Notes under the pieces: generated by a model | Database searches by the model: none | What the model was told of the DNA's origin: nothing | The model's input: only the letters and a program-made list of their open reading frames with translations | NCBI GenBank assembly: GCA_020226215.1 | Contig: CM035234.1 | Location: forward strand, 13,606,713 to 13,670,712 | Origin: Sindora glabra | Taxonomy: Eukaryota; Streptophyta; Magnoliopsida; Fabales; Fabaceae | Reading direction: 5' to 3' | Length of the DNA: 64,000 bases | Shown: positions 47,051-60,306 of the stretch, piece after piece | Numbering within the stretch: the stretch's first letter is position 1 | Layout: the number at the start of each line of letters is the position of its first letter | Program-made: the position numbers and the translations under genes

Positions 47051-47978
47051 AAAAGCAGCTCAATGTAACATATATCATTACCCATTTTAGCTATTTCTTG
47101 ATGAGCCTCCGTACGTACATTCATTTTGTGAGTTTTCATATTTGAAGCTTATATTACCTTGGTGCTACATGGTCTTTGTGGACCAAGAACTGCTAAATAT
47201 GTACATGGCGTCATACCATGTGGCTAAGAGAAAGCAAACAAACATACAATGCTTTAATCATAACAAACTTAAAAAAGAATTTGAAAGGGCATGGAGGTTG
47301 GCTTGTTCTGCAGGAAGGTATTTTGTATAGCAAAATTTTATTTTTCTTGGTACATTCATGGTAAAGAGGTTCAAATTTAAAACTTTCAAATTTAGTCTCC
47401 ACAGTCGATCACCTAATGGCATCGAAAAATCATATTTATTTATATATAAGTTAAGATTTTTACGTTATTTATATATTTTATAATTAATAAAATAATTTAG
47501 GTTTTTTCCCCAAGAAATAACTTGATTTTTAAAATAAAGGAACTGAACTTTAGACAAATCATTCTCGAGAGAGACTTAAGTGCTCTGGTGGACGTGTTAT
47601 CTTTAGCTGAATCAACTAACATTAAGTATCCTCGTCCCTGCATCCAACGCAAGAAGGATGTTATTCCAGTAAGTAGACTGTTTCCGTCTCTCACACTTGG
47701 GAGAAAACAAAAAGAAAGTATATCACTTCCATAGTAGTATACGGGTACATTATTAAATTTTATTATATGTTAAATTTATTTATTTCTTTTGAAAAATCTA
47801 ATTTGTTACATATCATAGTCACCTCCAAACAAAAATAAAATTTTATTGTATATAATAGAATAAATTAATTATTAAATTTAATAATATATTGATATATTAT
47901 CGCATTAATACTATACCATAGTCATTTGCAAACAAAAATACGAACTCACTTGCCTCTTTTAGTTTATCCCAAGAATCG
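47051..47978. other. Intergenic DNA downstream of the TMEM8-like gene
   Basis: No gene I recognise. The stretch 47497-47734 is less AT-rich and has short frames on both strands (65 and 70 codons) without recognisable similarity; it may be a remnant of some repeat or gene. The remainder is AT-rich. Confidence 0.4.
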
Positions 47979-48321
47979 GACCTTTTTATTTTGAACTCTC
48001 CTTTGGTTGAGTTGAGTTCTCAGACTGTGTGTGTCTGTGTGTGTGGTTCCATTCAATTGTGTGTGTGTGTGTGACAAATGAAATATTTTTATTATTTTAA
48101 TATTTAATACAAGGTGTTTTCAGTTAGAACAACACTGAAGCACGACTGTCAGATTTCAACCTCATTAGGAAAGACCTTTTTATTTTGGACTCTCTTTTAG
48201 CTGAGTTGAGTTCTCAGACTCCGTGTGTGTGTGTGTGTGGCTCCATTCAACTCTGTGTGTGTGTTATTACTTTAATATTTAATACAAGGTGTTTTCGGTT
48301 AGAACAACACTAAGGCGCGAC

Positions 48322-51300
48322 TAGATTTGTCAAAATAGATTAACTCAACTTTATCAGGCTAACCCAACCTTATCAGGCTAACCCAATGGATAAAAACTGT
48401 ACGTCGGACTAGTCTCAAGCCGGATTACTTTTTCACCAAATCGATCCCAGATTGAGTTGCTACAGTAACAGAACCAGTCCCAATCTTAGATCAACATTTA
48501 CCAGGTGAATTTTTATAAAATGTTGCATTTTATTATTATTATCATATTAGTTATTTATTATTAATTTTATGTCATTAATTAATTAAAATCTATTATTATT
48601 TATGAAATATAATTATATATTATTATGATTTAAAATGTTATTATTTTTTAAAATTATATATTTTAGTTAATAAAATAAATAATATTATTAATGTATATTG
48701 ATCAAGTCCAAAGTATTATTTGTAAAAATAAATATATTTAATAATTTATATATTATCAATTAAATTTAAATTTGAGATATAACTTTTTAATATATTAAAA
48801 TTTAAATAAATAAATTAATTTTAAATTTCAAATATTTTTTACTTAGAAATGGAACATTGAACTAATTAATTCAATTAACAAGTTTAATATTAAAGGTTAA
48901 ACTTACATAAAAAATTTTATAATAAAAATAAAATGTATTATGTTATGCTTATATTATTTAGTGATATTGACACATAAATGGTAAATAAATGGGGTGAATA
49001 TATAGGGAAAAAAATAAAATATGCAATGAAGTAAATAAAAATAATGTTTATGAGTTGTAAAACTTTGATAAAATTTCGATTGATATATGTTTAATTCCAA
49101 ATATAATACTCAAAAGATTGATATTAAAATATATTGATAAAATTTAAGTAAATAAGTTTTAATTTGAATTTTTAAATATGTTTATAAAAAATAGAATAAT
49201 TAGTTCAATCAATACATTTTATATTAAATATTTAACTTATTGAAACTAATTTTATAATAAAAGTAAATTATGTTATATTATATCTATACTACCTAGTGAT
49301 ATTAGTATTAGAATTATAAATTATTTATTTATATAATTTATAATAAAAATAAAATATATAATATAATATATACATACTATATAATAATATTAGTGCTTGA
49401 AATATATATAGTAGGAATGAACATATAAAAAAATATAATTATGTAAATAAAATAATAAAAATAATGCATCACATATGAAAAGTAACATTATAACAATGGT
49501 TAAAAATAAAATATATAATTAACTAATTTAATTAAATTAATATTAAAATTATTTAAAATATATTTACAATAAAAAAGAAAATATATTTTGTATTCTATTA
49601 TTTAGATATTTATACTAGTGTTTGGATTATAATTTATAAATAATAGAAATTGAAATGAATGCATTTCATATTAAAGTTTTAATTTATGTAAAATATATTA
49701 TATTTTATGTTGTTTAACTTATAAAATTCCTTCTTATAATTATTATATATCATTATTATTATAATTACTCTTATTATTATAAAATATACTTATATTATAT
49801 TATTATCACTTAAAAATTATTATTGTTATTGTTATTATGGTTATTATTTAATAAAATTAAAAATAATAAATAAATAAATTAAAAATAATAATTTTTAACG
49901 TGAAAAACCCCTATTAAGAAGGGTAAAAATCATGGGATGGACCTAGTCTATAAAAATTTTACTATTAAATAAAATGAATACAAATATTTTGATAACTAAA
50001 TTTATAACATATAAATATGTCATTATTTCTAATTATCTTCTTCACTCGATGATGATTCATCATCTCGCAAATTATTTTATTGTCTACCTTCTGCATCAAA
50101 TCAATCATTCAAACAGATAGCCATTTTTAAGTTCTGATCATTCATAGATAAATGTTTGTCATTTAAAACTCACTTACTAAGAGAAAATGCACTTTCTGAT
50201 GTTACTGAAGAAATTGGAGGAGTTAGTATATTACGTGCCATAAGAAAAAGTATAAGATATTGTGTCATTTGTACTTTCCACCATTCTACAATGGTAAAAT
50301 TTAGCATATTAACTACAATAAGTGTAAATAAGTAAGAATTTAACTCATTATTGATTGACGGAATATCATCAATTAAATTTAAAAAGTCATCATATTCTTC
50401 ACGAAATGGAATATTTGAAGAAGATGAAGAACCTACGTATGAATGCGAAGAACTATATTTATTGTCATATACTTGAAACATTTCAAATAGTAAATTATTT
50501 ATATTATTTATGTAAAACTCTAAGTCAAATTTATATTGCATATTTTCATGGTGCTTTTGTAGCAAATTTTTTCATTTTTTCTTGTTTAGCTCTAGGATTC
50601 ATAATAGCAGCTATAAAATATAAACGAGAAATATTTCTAAAGTATTTATTTCATTTTGGTAAAAATTCATTAATAATAATTTCAAACCCATTAATACTTC
50701 CAAATTTTAAAAATGCAGAACTACAATTAAGTAAAACCTTAAATATTGAGTGAGATATCGAATAATAAGAACCAGATAAAAAATTAGTTGCTTTATAAAA
50801 TGTTTGTAAAAATTGTAAGTAAATTTGTGCCCTTTCCAATTCAACATTTTCAAAGTGATAATTAATTTGAATTTTTGTTGAATAAAAAGCATTTATGACA
50901 TCTTTATACTCTAAATAAAATTTTAACATTTTAAAAGTAGAATTCCATCGTGTACAAACATCTTGTGGAGGCGTCTTAGGTTTCTTAGACATTTGAGTAC
51001 ATAATTGTTTCCAATCATGCTTTCTAACTAGTGATGATTTGATACATAAAACTATATTTCTAAGATTTTGTATAAGTATAGAAATAACTTTTAATACATC
51101 TTGAATAACTAAATTTAAAATATGGCATGCATATCTGAGATAAAAAAAAATTAAGCATCAAGTATAGGATTTAGAGTTGGAATTAAAATTTCAATAGCAC
51201 TAGTATTAGTAGATGCATTATCAAAGGTAATTAAAAATATTTTATCCGATATCATGTATTCAGTTCAAGTATTTTTTATATAACAAGCATTAGTAGATGC

Positions 51301-53549
51301 ATCATGTCATGGTGGAATTAGTTTAAAACAAATAATTCTTTTATGTAAAATAAAATTATCATCAATATAATGGGCAGTTATACAAACATAACCTATTTGA
51401 GATGGTGATGTCTAAATATCAAATATAAGTGCAACTCTACCTTTGAATTTTGAAAAAAAGTTAGTTAAACTCATTTTCTGCTCTTTAAAAATTTTATTCA
51501 ATTTATTTATACTAGTATTCCTACTCATACCACGCCATTGAGGATTAAAGTATTGAACAAGGGCATTTAATTTTAGAGAACTAGCTACACTAAAAAGCAT
51601 TTCAATATGACAAATCCATTTACATAATTCATACTCACAACTATCTTAACTAGGCATATTAGAATTTTTCCTTGAAATATTTACAATATCTACATGTTTA
51701 GAAGAATAATGACATCTCATTGTACTAGTACCGCTATAACTATCATAATTATAATTTTTTAGATAATATTTGTAAAATGTTTTAGTTACACCATCTACAT
51801 TTTTTAAATCAAAATGATTCCATATATTAGAATTTTTTAATCTTTTTGTTAAATCAGATGAGGATGCATGAGTGTTTATATTCTTACGACTACGAGCATG
51901 TTGTGAAGATGGATATCGAGAAGGAAGAGGAGATGATGTAAATTCGGATGTATTTGAAGGAGTATTTGTAAAATTATTATTTAAAAAATTAGTAGCTACA
52001 TTTTCTAAAAAATGTTAATCATCAAAATAATTTTGTATATTATTAGGATCATTCAAATTTATAATTAAAATTTATTAATAATATAAAAATAAAATTACTA
52101 ATATTAAATTTAACAAGAATAATATTTAACTAAAATACTATAAAAATTAAAATATACAAAACTTAATAAAAGTATACAAAAATATAAGTAAAGATTAGAA
52201 AATGGTTAAAGAATGTCACCAATATTTTTCTTTTAAGTAAAAATTTCAATATTTTGCAACTTCGTACACCACTTCCACCTTCAATCTTCAATATTTGGAG
52301 AGAAATAAAAATTATAGAAATGAGATTGAGGAGAAAAAGAATGAATATTTATTGTGATTGAGAAATGAGAATTGAAAATTGATATTTATAGTAGTGAAAA
52401 ATATATAAAATTATTAAAATATATAAAAATGAGCCGTTACACAATGACTACTAGCTACAGAGTACCCATTTTATCAATGACTTTAAGAGTCTAAATCTCT
52501 CTTCCTGAACGTTTTCGTTTAACGGCTACTTTCTAGTTTCCCCTACTTTCCTAACACGAAAGCGGTGAAATGTGTCCTCACTCCTTAAGTTAGTGGGAAT
52601 AAACGGTTGAGTCCTCTATCGTTCGGCTTCACCATCATGAAAATTGAAAAGTGAAACTTTTGCCACCATGTCAATGTCAAGTCAAACTCAAAGTAATGCC
52701 TTTCAATTTCAACTTTTGGCACCAAAAGGCAAAAGTTTGTCAATCGAATAGTAAGGAAAATTTTCAAAATAATTCGGAAATGATTAAATCAAATAAATTT
52801 TATATTATATATTTATTTTATTTAATAAAATAAGTTTATATTATTAAATATATATTGATCAAGTTCAAAGTATTATATATAAAAATAATTATATTTAATA
52901 ATTTATATATTATAAAATATATATAAATAAATACTCATACAAATAATATATTAATAAAAATAATTATAATAATTTATCCATAATAATAAAAAATAAATAA
53001 TAATATATTATATTATATATATGTATATAATATATTTAAAATTAATGTGAAAATTATTTATTTAAAATTTTTGAATAATTCAAAATTTTAATATTAAATT
53101 ACTAATTTAAATTTTAATATAATTATTTATTTTGATAAAATTATATAATATATATTGATAATATTAAATATATAAATTTATTAATTTTAATATTAAAAAT
53201 TATTTTATATTGCTTATATATATGATTTTAATATTGTATATATTAAAGTATAATTTTAATATATTAAAAATTTTATTTTAATATCTATATAAAAATTAAA
53301 TATACAATAATAAATTATTTATTTATTATTTACTATTATTACCCAGTTAACAAGTTAGCGTAATAACCCAATGGGTTAACATTTATCAGTCCTAATCCTT
53401 TACTAGGTCAGGCTAATCAGTCTCAGTTCTTTATCAGGTCAGACTACTATTATCATTTTTCATATTAGTTCCAGTCGCAGTCTTAGGCCAGGCAAAATTA
53501 TATTAGTTTTAGGTCAACCCGTTAAACTCAATCCATTTTGACACCTCTA
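48322..53549 (-). mobile_element. hAT DNA transposon, 5.2 kb, defective
   Basis: Terminal inverted repeats: left TAGATTTGTCAAAATAG, right (complemented) TAGAGGTGTCAAAATGG, the typical TAG.GGTGTCAAAAT form of plant hAT elements. Flanking octamers GGCGCGAC (48314-48321) and AGCACAAT (53550-53557) fit an 8-bp target duplication of AGCACGAC (seen intact in duplication unit 1) after transitions only. Subterminal repeats around TATCAGGCTAACCCAA (left) and TCAGGCTAATCAGTC (right) are typical transposase-binding areas. A broken minus-strand transposase gene lies at about 50170-52065. The rest (48520-50000, 52780-53340) is AT-rich filler, sharing ATTGATCAAGTCCAAAGTATTAT-type sequence near both ends (48705 and 52852). 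Confidence 0.87.
50170..52065 (-). pseudogene. hAT transposase (BED finger, C-terminal dimerisation domain), broken
   Basis: Decayed transposase read right to left. Near 51860-51740 a BED-type zinc finger is recognisable (NIWNHF, GTSTMRCH, then H), but the C-x2-C ligand pair is replaced by Y-x2-Y, so it could not bind zinc. At 51600-51412 the frame holds FNPQWRGMSRNT and FSKFKGRVALIFDI, part of the RNase H-like catalytic region. At 50992-50651 it has CTRWNSTFKML, the family's characteristic CTRWNS/T block. At 50565-50170 it has the hAT C-terminal dimerisation domain (VEWWKVQMTQYLIL, SVTSESAFS). Several stops and frameshifts divide the domains. The plus-strand frame at 50355-50753 is a shadow. 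Confidence 0.87.
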
Positions 53550-53585
53550 AGCACAATTGTCAGATTTTAGCCTTACTAGGAAAGA

Positions 53586-56404
53586 AGTTACGTATTTTCA
53601 TTAGTAGAAATCACAATAAGAATTTATTTCTCTCCTAGGTCAACTAATTCTAACTTTGATGGCAAATAAAATGCTTACCTTAAATTCTGTTACAAAAAGC
53701 CTACCTACTAGATATGTACATGGATGAAGTTATTTGCTTGACCAAAAAAAAAAAAAAAGGAGGTTTGCACACCTTTTTTTGTAGTTGGAATACTTATTAG
53801 ATTTTTCTTTTCTCATTTGAGTTGGATTCAAACTATGATAATATGAAATTAATTAATCAACCTAATCTAATTATATAAATTTATTTTTAATAATATTATT
53901 ATATATTATAAAAATACTTAATTTGATATAATTAAAAATTTTATATATTTAAATATTTTATTTTTTACTTAAAATAAAAATAAAAGTAAAAATAATAAAA
54001 CTTTTGAGATAGACCTTGAGCCATGTATAATTTTAATTAGATTGAAAAGGACCAAATTTTTGAAAGATTAAACAAATTATGCTTGTGCTATTACATTTCA
54101 TATAATTATGTATAAAAAAAAATTAGCCTAAAATTGACAACCCAATCCATCATCAAATCTAATAGTTGCTTTATTATTATAGTTTTTTTTTATTTTGAAA
54201 GAGCTTGTTAATTTTTCAACTGGACATTCTTGTCTTCATTATGCCTACAAAAATCTTGAATTGTTGATATGATGAATCTAAAGAGAAATGAATTCTTGAC
54301 AATTACTTATTTCTGAAGATATGCCCCCTAAAAGTTGAATTTGGAAATTTAGATTTTTTAAATAATTTTAGTTATGTTAGTTTCTTGATGACAAAAAAAA
54401 AGTAACAATAGTTTAGTATTAAATGTGACTCAAAATTCTTTGCAAGGAGCACAACAAATTTTTTGTATATTTTTCTTTAGTATAAAATTAAGTACGGCTA
54501 AAAGTGAGAATGAACAATATTTTATGAGACATATATCTGTAATATCGGGGATACTCTGTTTGTCCATTATGGAGCTTTATTTGCTTTTGTTTATAAGAGG
54601 GTAGTGTTATTTTATATTAATTAATTATCATCATTATGATTTATGACCATATAGAAATGGGTCCATTCTCTTTATAAAATTCATAAAGTGGTCAAGGAAT
54701 TATTTGAAATGATTCTATACCCGGCAGGAGAGCCGCAACTTGGCCCAATGCATATGCTCATATGCTCATCATATCATAAATGTTGGAATTAATTTAAACA
54801 ATAAACATTTTATTAATTAGCATTGAAAATGAAAATCATAATTTTTAAAACTGGATTGATAATTGAATTAAACATATTATTGGTTCATTATTTTATTAAT
54901 TCAATTAGTGTTTTAAAATTCGGCTCGGCCATCAATCCAATAAGGCAAATAAATTAAGATTGAACCAGTTTAACTGGTTGAATTAAGTAGTTGAATTGAC
55001 TACTATATTTTTATATTTAACAAATTATATATTATATATATGTATATATTTTATTACTGCATTTTTGAAATAATAAATAAATATTAATTTTTTCACAATT
55101 ATAATAATCATTCAACATAATTTTAGTTCAAATAAAAAATAAATGATAAATTTTTTTTCATTAATTTAAATTACTTTTACATAAATCTTTATTATTTTCA
55201 TTCAGTAATAATTGCAAATGATAAAAATATTAATTTATAACAAAAAATTATTCATCCCGATCTTTATAGTTTATCAAGAATTAAGAAAATTTTTTTCCTA
55301 TTAAAATTCTTGGATAAATTCAAATATTTTAAAACTTTGTTAATCCATTTTTACAAGAAAATTTTAATATTTTAGTATTTTTGAGAAATTAAATTTTTTA
55401 AATTTTTAAATAAAATTATGATTGTTGGCTTTTTAAATTCAATATCTTAAAACATATATTTTATTTATCTTGCTACATATATAAAATGAATTAGTTTTTA
55501 ATTTTTTTTCCTTTTTACATTATAGTTGCTTAGTTAACTCTTCCTTAATATTTTTCTTTTTTGATATTGAGTTTTCTAGTTGGACTAAGTTGGATATTAT
55601 AATTTTGTTTAAAAAAAAATGGGGATGACTATGTTGTATAAGTCATTGGTTCAATCTTGATTCTTATTAGGTTAGATTGAACTAACTTGGATATTTACCT
55701 AAATTGATTTTGAGGGTATATCTAACTCATTTTTTAGCTTGAATGCTTGTTTAACCAATTTTACTGATTAGTTCAACCTTGATTTCAAAACACTTAGTTT
55801 GATTATTAATTCATTGATTGAACTAATTTTGAATTAAAAATTTTAATTATATATATTAAAAATATTAATTATATTTATACATATATACATATATATATAT
55901 TAATATTATATATTTAAAATAAGAAGTTATAATAAAGTTAAAAAAGTAATATAACACAATACAAGTTAATGATATAAATAAATAATTAATAAAATATAAA
56001 TAATATAATAATAATTTATGCTAGAAATATTTAAAAAATACATAAATCTAATTGATTTGAAATTGTGAAAGTATTAAACTTTAATTATTATGAAATTATA
56101 AAATTTATATTTTAAAAATATATAAAAATTTTAATGAACTAATTTACCAATTCGATTCACTAGTTTTAAACGTGTAAAATAAGGCAGTGAGGTCATACAG
56201 ATTAAGTTCATGTAGGCTTGGGCTCATGTGGGCTTATTAATGTAAGCACACAAAAAATACAAAAAAAATTACTAAGCTCGAAAGAAATCCATTATTAGGT
56301 TGCATTATTAAAATTTTTTTAATAATAGAAGTAATTAAATCATTAAATATATACATATAAGAATTAGAGATCACCCTAAATATAGAGGAATAAAAGTACC
56401 TTTA
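53586..56404. other. AT-rich intergenic DNA with diverged inverted repeats
   Basis: No gene. Sequences near 54800-55010 (for example TGGATTGATAATTGAATT and GATTGAACCAGTTTAACTGG) and near 55600-55830 (AACCAATTTTACTGATTAG, TTGATTATTAATTCATTGAT) look like arms of an old inverted repeat of about 1 kb. Nothing else is supportable. Confidence 0.45.
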
Positions 56405-57255
56405 GAATGCGTTTGGTTTGATAGAATGAAATGTAATGGAATGGCAAAAGAAATGGCTTAAAAATGTGTTTGGTGTGCAAGAATCCTCGTTCTATAAGGA
56501 ATGATCATTCATGAAATAATAAAATGTTTATTCCATAACAAAAGTGATGGAATAGTTTATTCCTTTATTTTTGGATTGAACTTTTAATAATATTATTTTT
56601 ATCTTTTTTAATTATTCTTATTAAATTTTCAAAATTTAAAAATTATCCTTATTTTTTAGCCTTGCACATTTTTTATTACTTTAATTATAAGTGTAAAAAT
56701 ATTTCAAACTAAAAAAATATTTTAAACTTCTTGTGAAATATATTATATTTAATTTTTAAAAAAATATACAATATTGATTTGTATAAAGTAAACATCAAGC
56801 TATCCACATCTTCTTTTAACAATGTATAATATTTTTTAATAACGTTACAATTATCGTATAAATAAATATAGCATACTCATTAATATTTTTTAATTAAATA
56901 TAATACAATTTTAAATTAAATTTATTTTGATACTTTAATATATATAAATTAATTAGTTTAACATAAATTATCTATATGTATAAACATAAAAAACTATAAA
57001 TAAATAAAAATAATATTATTATTTTCCATATAAAAATATACTACTTTTTACCCTTTATTTTATTTTTGATTTAAAGGTATTATTGTCATTGACATTATTT
57101 TTTCATTCTATTTAATCAAAATTTGTTATATTAAATATAAAATTGTAATGAAATATTTGTTCCATTCCTTACTATACCAAACATAAATATGAAATAATTA
57201 TTCTATTTTATTTTATTCTTATTTCCTTTCTCATTTTATCCAATCAAATGCACCA
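56405..57255. mobile_element. Tourist-like (PIF/Harbinger) MITE, 851 bp
   Basis: Terminal inverted repeats GAATGCGTTTGGTTTGATAG (left) and TGGTGCATTTGATTGGATAA (right, complemented), flanked by TTA on both sides (56402-56404 and 57256-57258), the standard PIF/Harbinger target duplication. The interior is AT-rich with no coding potential. Confidence 0.78.
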
Positions 57256-57258
57256 TTA

Positions 57259-60200
57259 GGGAACATTTGATTAGACTAGATTAAAAAAATCTATTTTTTT
57301 AAATTGTAATTAAGCAATTAGATTCTTTTTCAGTTTATATAATGAGTTTATTAAGTAAGATTAAAAAAATTATATTAGGGCATTGGCATTGGATTGAAAA
57401 TCGGGTTAGATTAAAAAAAATTTCAAATGCTTAAAGGATTACCAAAAATTTTAATGATAAAAAAATTTAGCTTGCAAAAAATATAAGCTCTAAATAAGAA
57501 GGCCTAGCCTATCTTATGACCATGGACTACTTGTATTACCCACATTTTTTTCACCTATTTTATACACCTAATTAGTTTTGACTGGTTCATATCAATTCTG
57601 GCTAATTTGTGTTAATTTTGATCAGTTCACACATATTTTGGGTCTAATATTCCTAACTAAACCAACTCCCTATCCAATTCATCAATTTATTAGTTCAATT
57701 GATTGATTTGATTTAATTTTTAAAATTATGCCAAAATATATATTTTTTTCACATTGAACATTTTATTAATTAGCACAAAAAATATGTATATTTTATTATC
57801 ACGTTAATTGTGAGAGATTTGAACTCAAGACTTCAATGTAATACTTAATTTTCTCATGCACACATCTAATGACTTCTTAACAACGGAAACAAAGTAATCC
57901 TATAAAAAGTTTAACCTTTTAAAAGGTTGAGTATTTTTATTATAATTTTTTTTGTATTGAGATATGTGTTTTGTGTTTGAATTATTCACTTCAAGATCTA
58001 AAGAAAAGAAAAGATAATCTAATGATGAAAAATTCAATTTCTTAAAAAATCAAATTCCTTATAAAGTACTTGATTTCTTAATAGGTTAAGCTTTTTTATT
58101 ATTAGTAAGATTGTTAAATGGATTGTGATCCATGGATTTGAGTGATTTAAATTACTCAAAATTTGATCATTTTAATTGCAAGTTCATAGAAACAAGTCCA
58201 TGCAGGTCAAAGTTTAGATGGACTAATTCAAACCAGAATATTTATGATTAAAATTTATGAATTTGAGAACCATACCATAAATATGGTTCAAAATAAATTA
58301 TTCAAAATTTGATCTATTTTTTAAACAAGCTCATGTGTATTGATCTATATGCGTCGAAGTCTGCACTCATCATTAGATTGTTTTTATATTGAAATATGTG
58401 TTTTTTTTATTTAACTTATTCATTATACAATTAAAAGAAAGATAATCTAATGATGAAAAAATTTACATTTTAAAAGAAGGAAGACTCCATAAAATTATCT
58501 CTAAAAATATAGTGTCACTAAAACACTAAAAAATATCTTAGTATCGTTGTTAATTATAGTTTGATAGAAATAATAGTTCGATAATTTTAATATTCATATT
58601 ATCTATTGTAAAAAATATTTGATTGAACAAAATACATTCTAGATAAAAATTAATAATTTTGTTCTTAAAATTATATAAAATTGGCAAAATTATTCCTAAA
58701 TTATAAAAAATTATAATTTCAATTTTTGATAATAGTTTGTGCATATAATTTTTTTCATCTATATAGTAACTCAAGGAAAAAATTATTTGTACGGATTTGC
58801 ATGGAGGAGATAATATTGACTATACAAATCATTATTTAAAGATAAAATTATAATTTTATATACTTTAAAAATTATTCCATCAAAATTGTATAATTTTAAA
58901 AATAAAATTATTAATTTTTACAAGACTCTGGTAGCAATGAGATGCCAACTTTATGACAATGCTAAAAATGGCTTTTCCGTCGTTGAAACCAACAAATTTT
59001 TCCTCTTTCAAAATATCTAAATACCACTATCAAAGTGTGCTTGTTGTTACAAATTCTGTAATTTAGCTTTTACTCCTCGAATGGATTTAATATCAAGTCT
59101 TGCAGAACCATTTTTCCCCATGAATGAAAAAAGGGGATCAAGTTTCTGATTCACAATGTTAAGGAGGACATAAGTGTCTTTGTACATTAGTTAGCAGATT
59201 TAAAGCTTCATTTCATGAGCAGCAGCTAGCGACAACTTTGCTGGAATATTTTAGGTTTTATGTTGTTTGCGCAGGCCAACCACATCTTAGAAGTTGAACT
59301 ATCTCTTTCACCCTCTACCCCCACCCCCAAAAAAAAAAAAAAAAAAAGGAAGTTGAACTCTCTCTCTAACCTAACGTAAAAACAAATAGATAGTTAATTT
59401 TAAAGTGAAAACATTATTATATTCTTTAAATTTTATAATTAGTATTATAGATTTCTTATTTTTATTTTTCCTAGAATTATTTGTTTTTTATTTATTTAAA
59501 ATATTAAAATTAATTGTTAAAAAATAATTTAATAATATTAAATATATATTTATTTTTACTTATTTTTATCATTTATTTTAATATTATATATGAAAGGAAG
59601 TACAAGTAACTATATCAAAAAAAAAAATAAAGAACTAATAGTATTAATTATGAAATTTAAGAAATGTAATAATTATTATTTTTATAAACGAGATATTAAA
59701 TATTGTATTGACTCTAATTTTAATTTCTAACCCAATAAAAATTTAAAAATTATATGAAATTCAAAACTAAGCTAAGTAACAAATAATGTTTGCTTAGGTT
59801 CTGTTATTTTACCCAAAAAAATACTTTTTTTAGAAAAAAATTATTTATTTTATGAAAGTAAAGAATTTTATATTGCCTATATATTCTTTTTTATTTAAAA
59901 AATAATGCATATAGTGGATAAAAATAATTTTTTAAAATAAATAGTGCTCTTAATGTTTTTCATCATATTTTTGACATTTAATTTTTAAACAAGTAAAATA
60001 TTTTCTACTGAAATTTTTTTTAATTTAAGTAACATATGATATTCTTTAGAAGTTTTACCTAATTTTTAGAACTTAAATATATTTAATAATTTAATTACTT
60101 ATACCATTAAATAAATAAAATATTATTTACTATTTTAATATTTTGAAACTAGATATAGCTAAAATAAGATAATTACGGGAAAAAATATCCTCATGAAAAC

Positions 60201-60298
60201 AAATTCAAGCGTAGTCTAATATTGGAGGTTATATGCAGAGTTTTTTTTTTTTTTGGAACAAATCTTAGATCAAAACTTAAAAAAAGGAATTATTTACT
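57259..60298. other. Intergenic AT-rich DNA
   Basis: No recognisable gene. The frame at 58550-58774 is low-complexity AT-rich sequence. The stretch 58920-59370 is more balanced but contains no long frame. It includes a poly-A run of about 20 at 59330-59347, enclosed by direct repeats GAAGTTGAACT (59290s and 59350s). Around 59760-60070 there is sequence similar to the AT-rich repeats at 15120 and 17640. Confidence 0.45.
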
Positions 60299-60306
60299 CT
60301 TATAAT

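Larger units (their letters stand above)
47979..53585. repeat. Tandem duplication with GT microsatellites, second unit split by a hAT element
   Basis: Unit 1 (47979-48172, 194 bp) and unit 2 (48173-48321 plus about 53558-53585) share GACCTTTTTATTTTG, GAGTTGAGTTCTCAGACT, several (GT)n runs, ACAAGGTGTTTTC and GTTAGAACAACACT. Both end with TGTCAGATTT and TTAGGAAAG / CTAGGAAAG. The hAT element at 48322-53549 interrupts unit 2, so unit 1 shows the empty target site. Confidence 0.82.

Noticed and set aside
50355..50753. 132-codon plus-strand frame
   Set aside because: It is the antisense shadow of the hAT transposase remnant, whose domains are clear on the minus strand.
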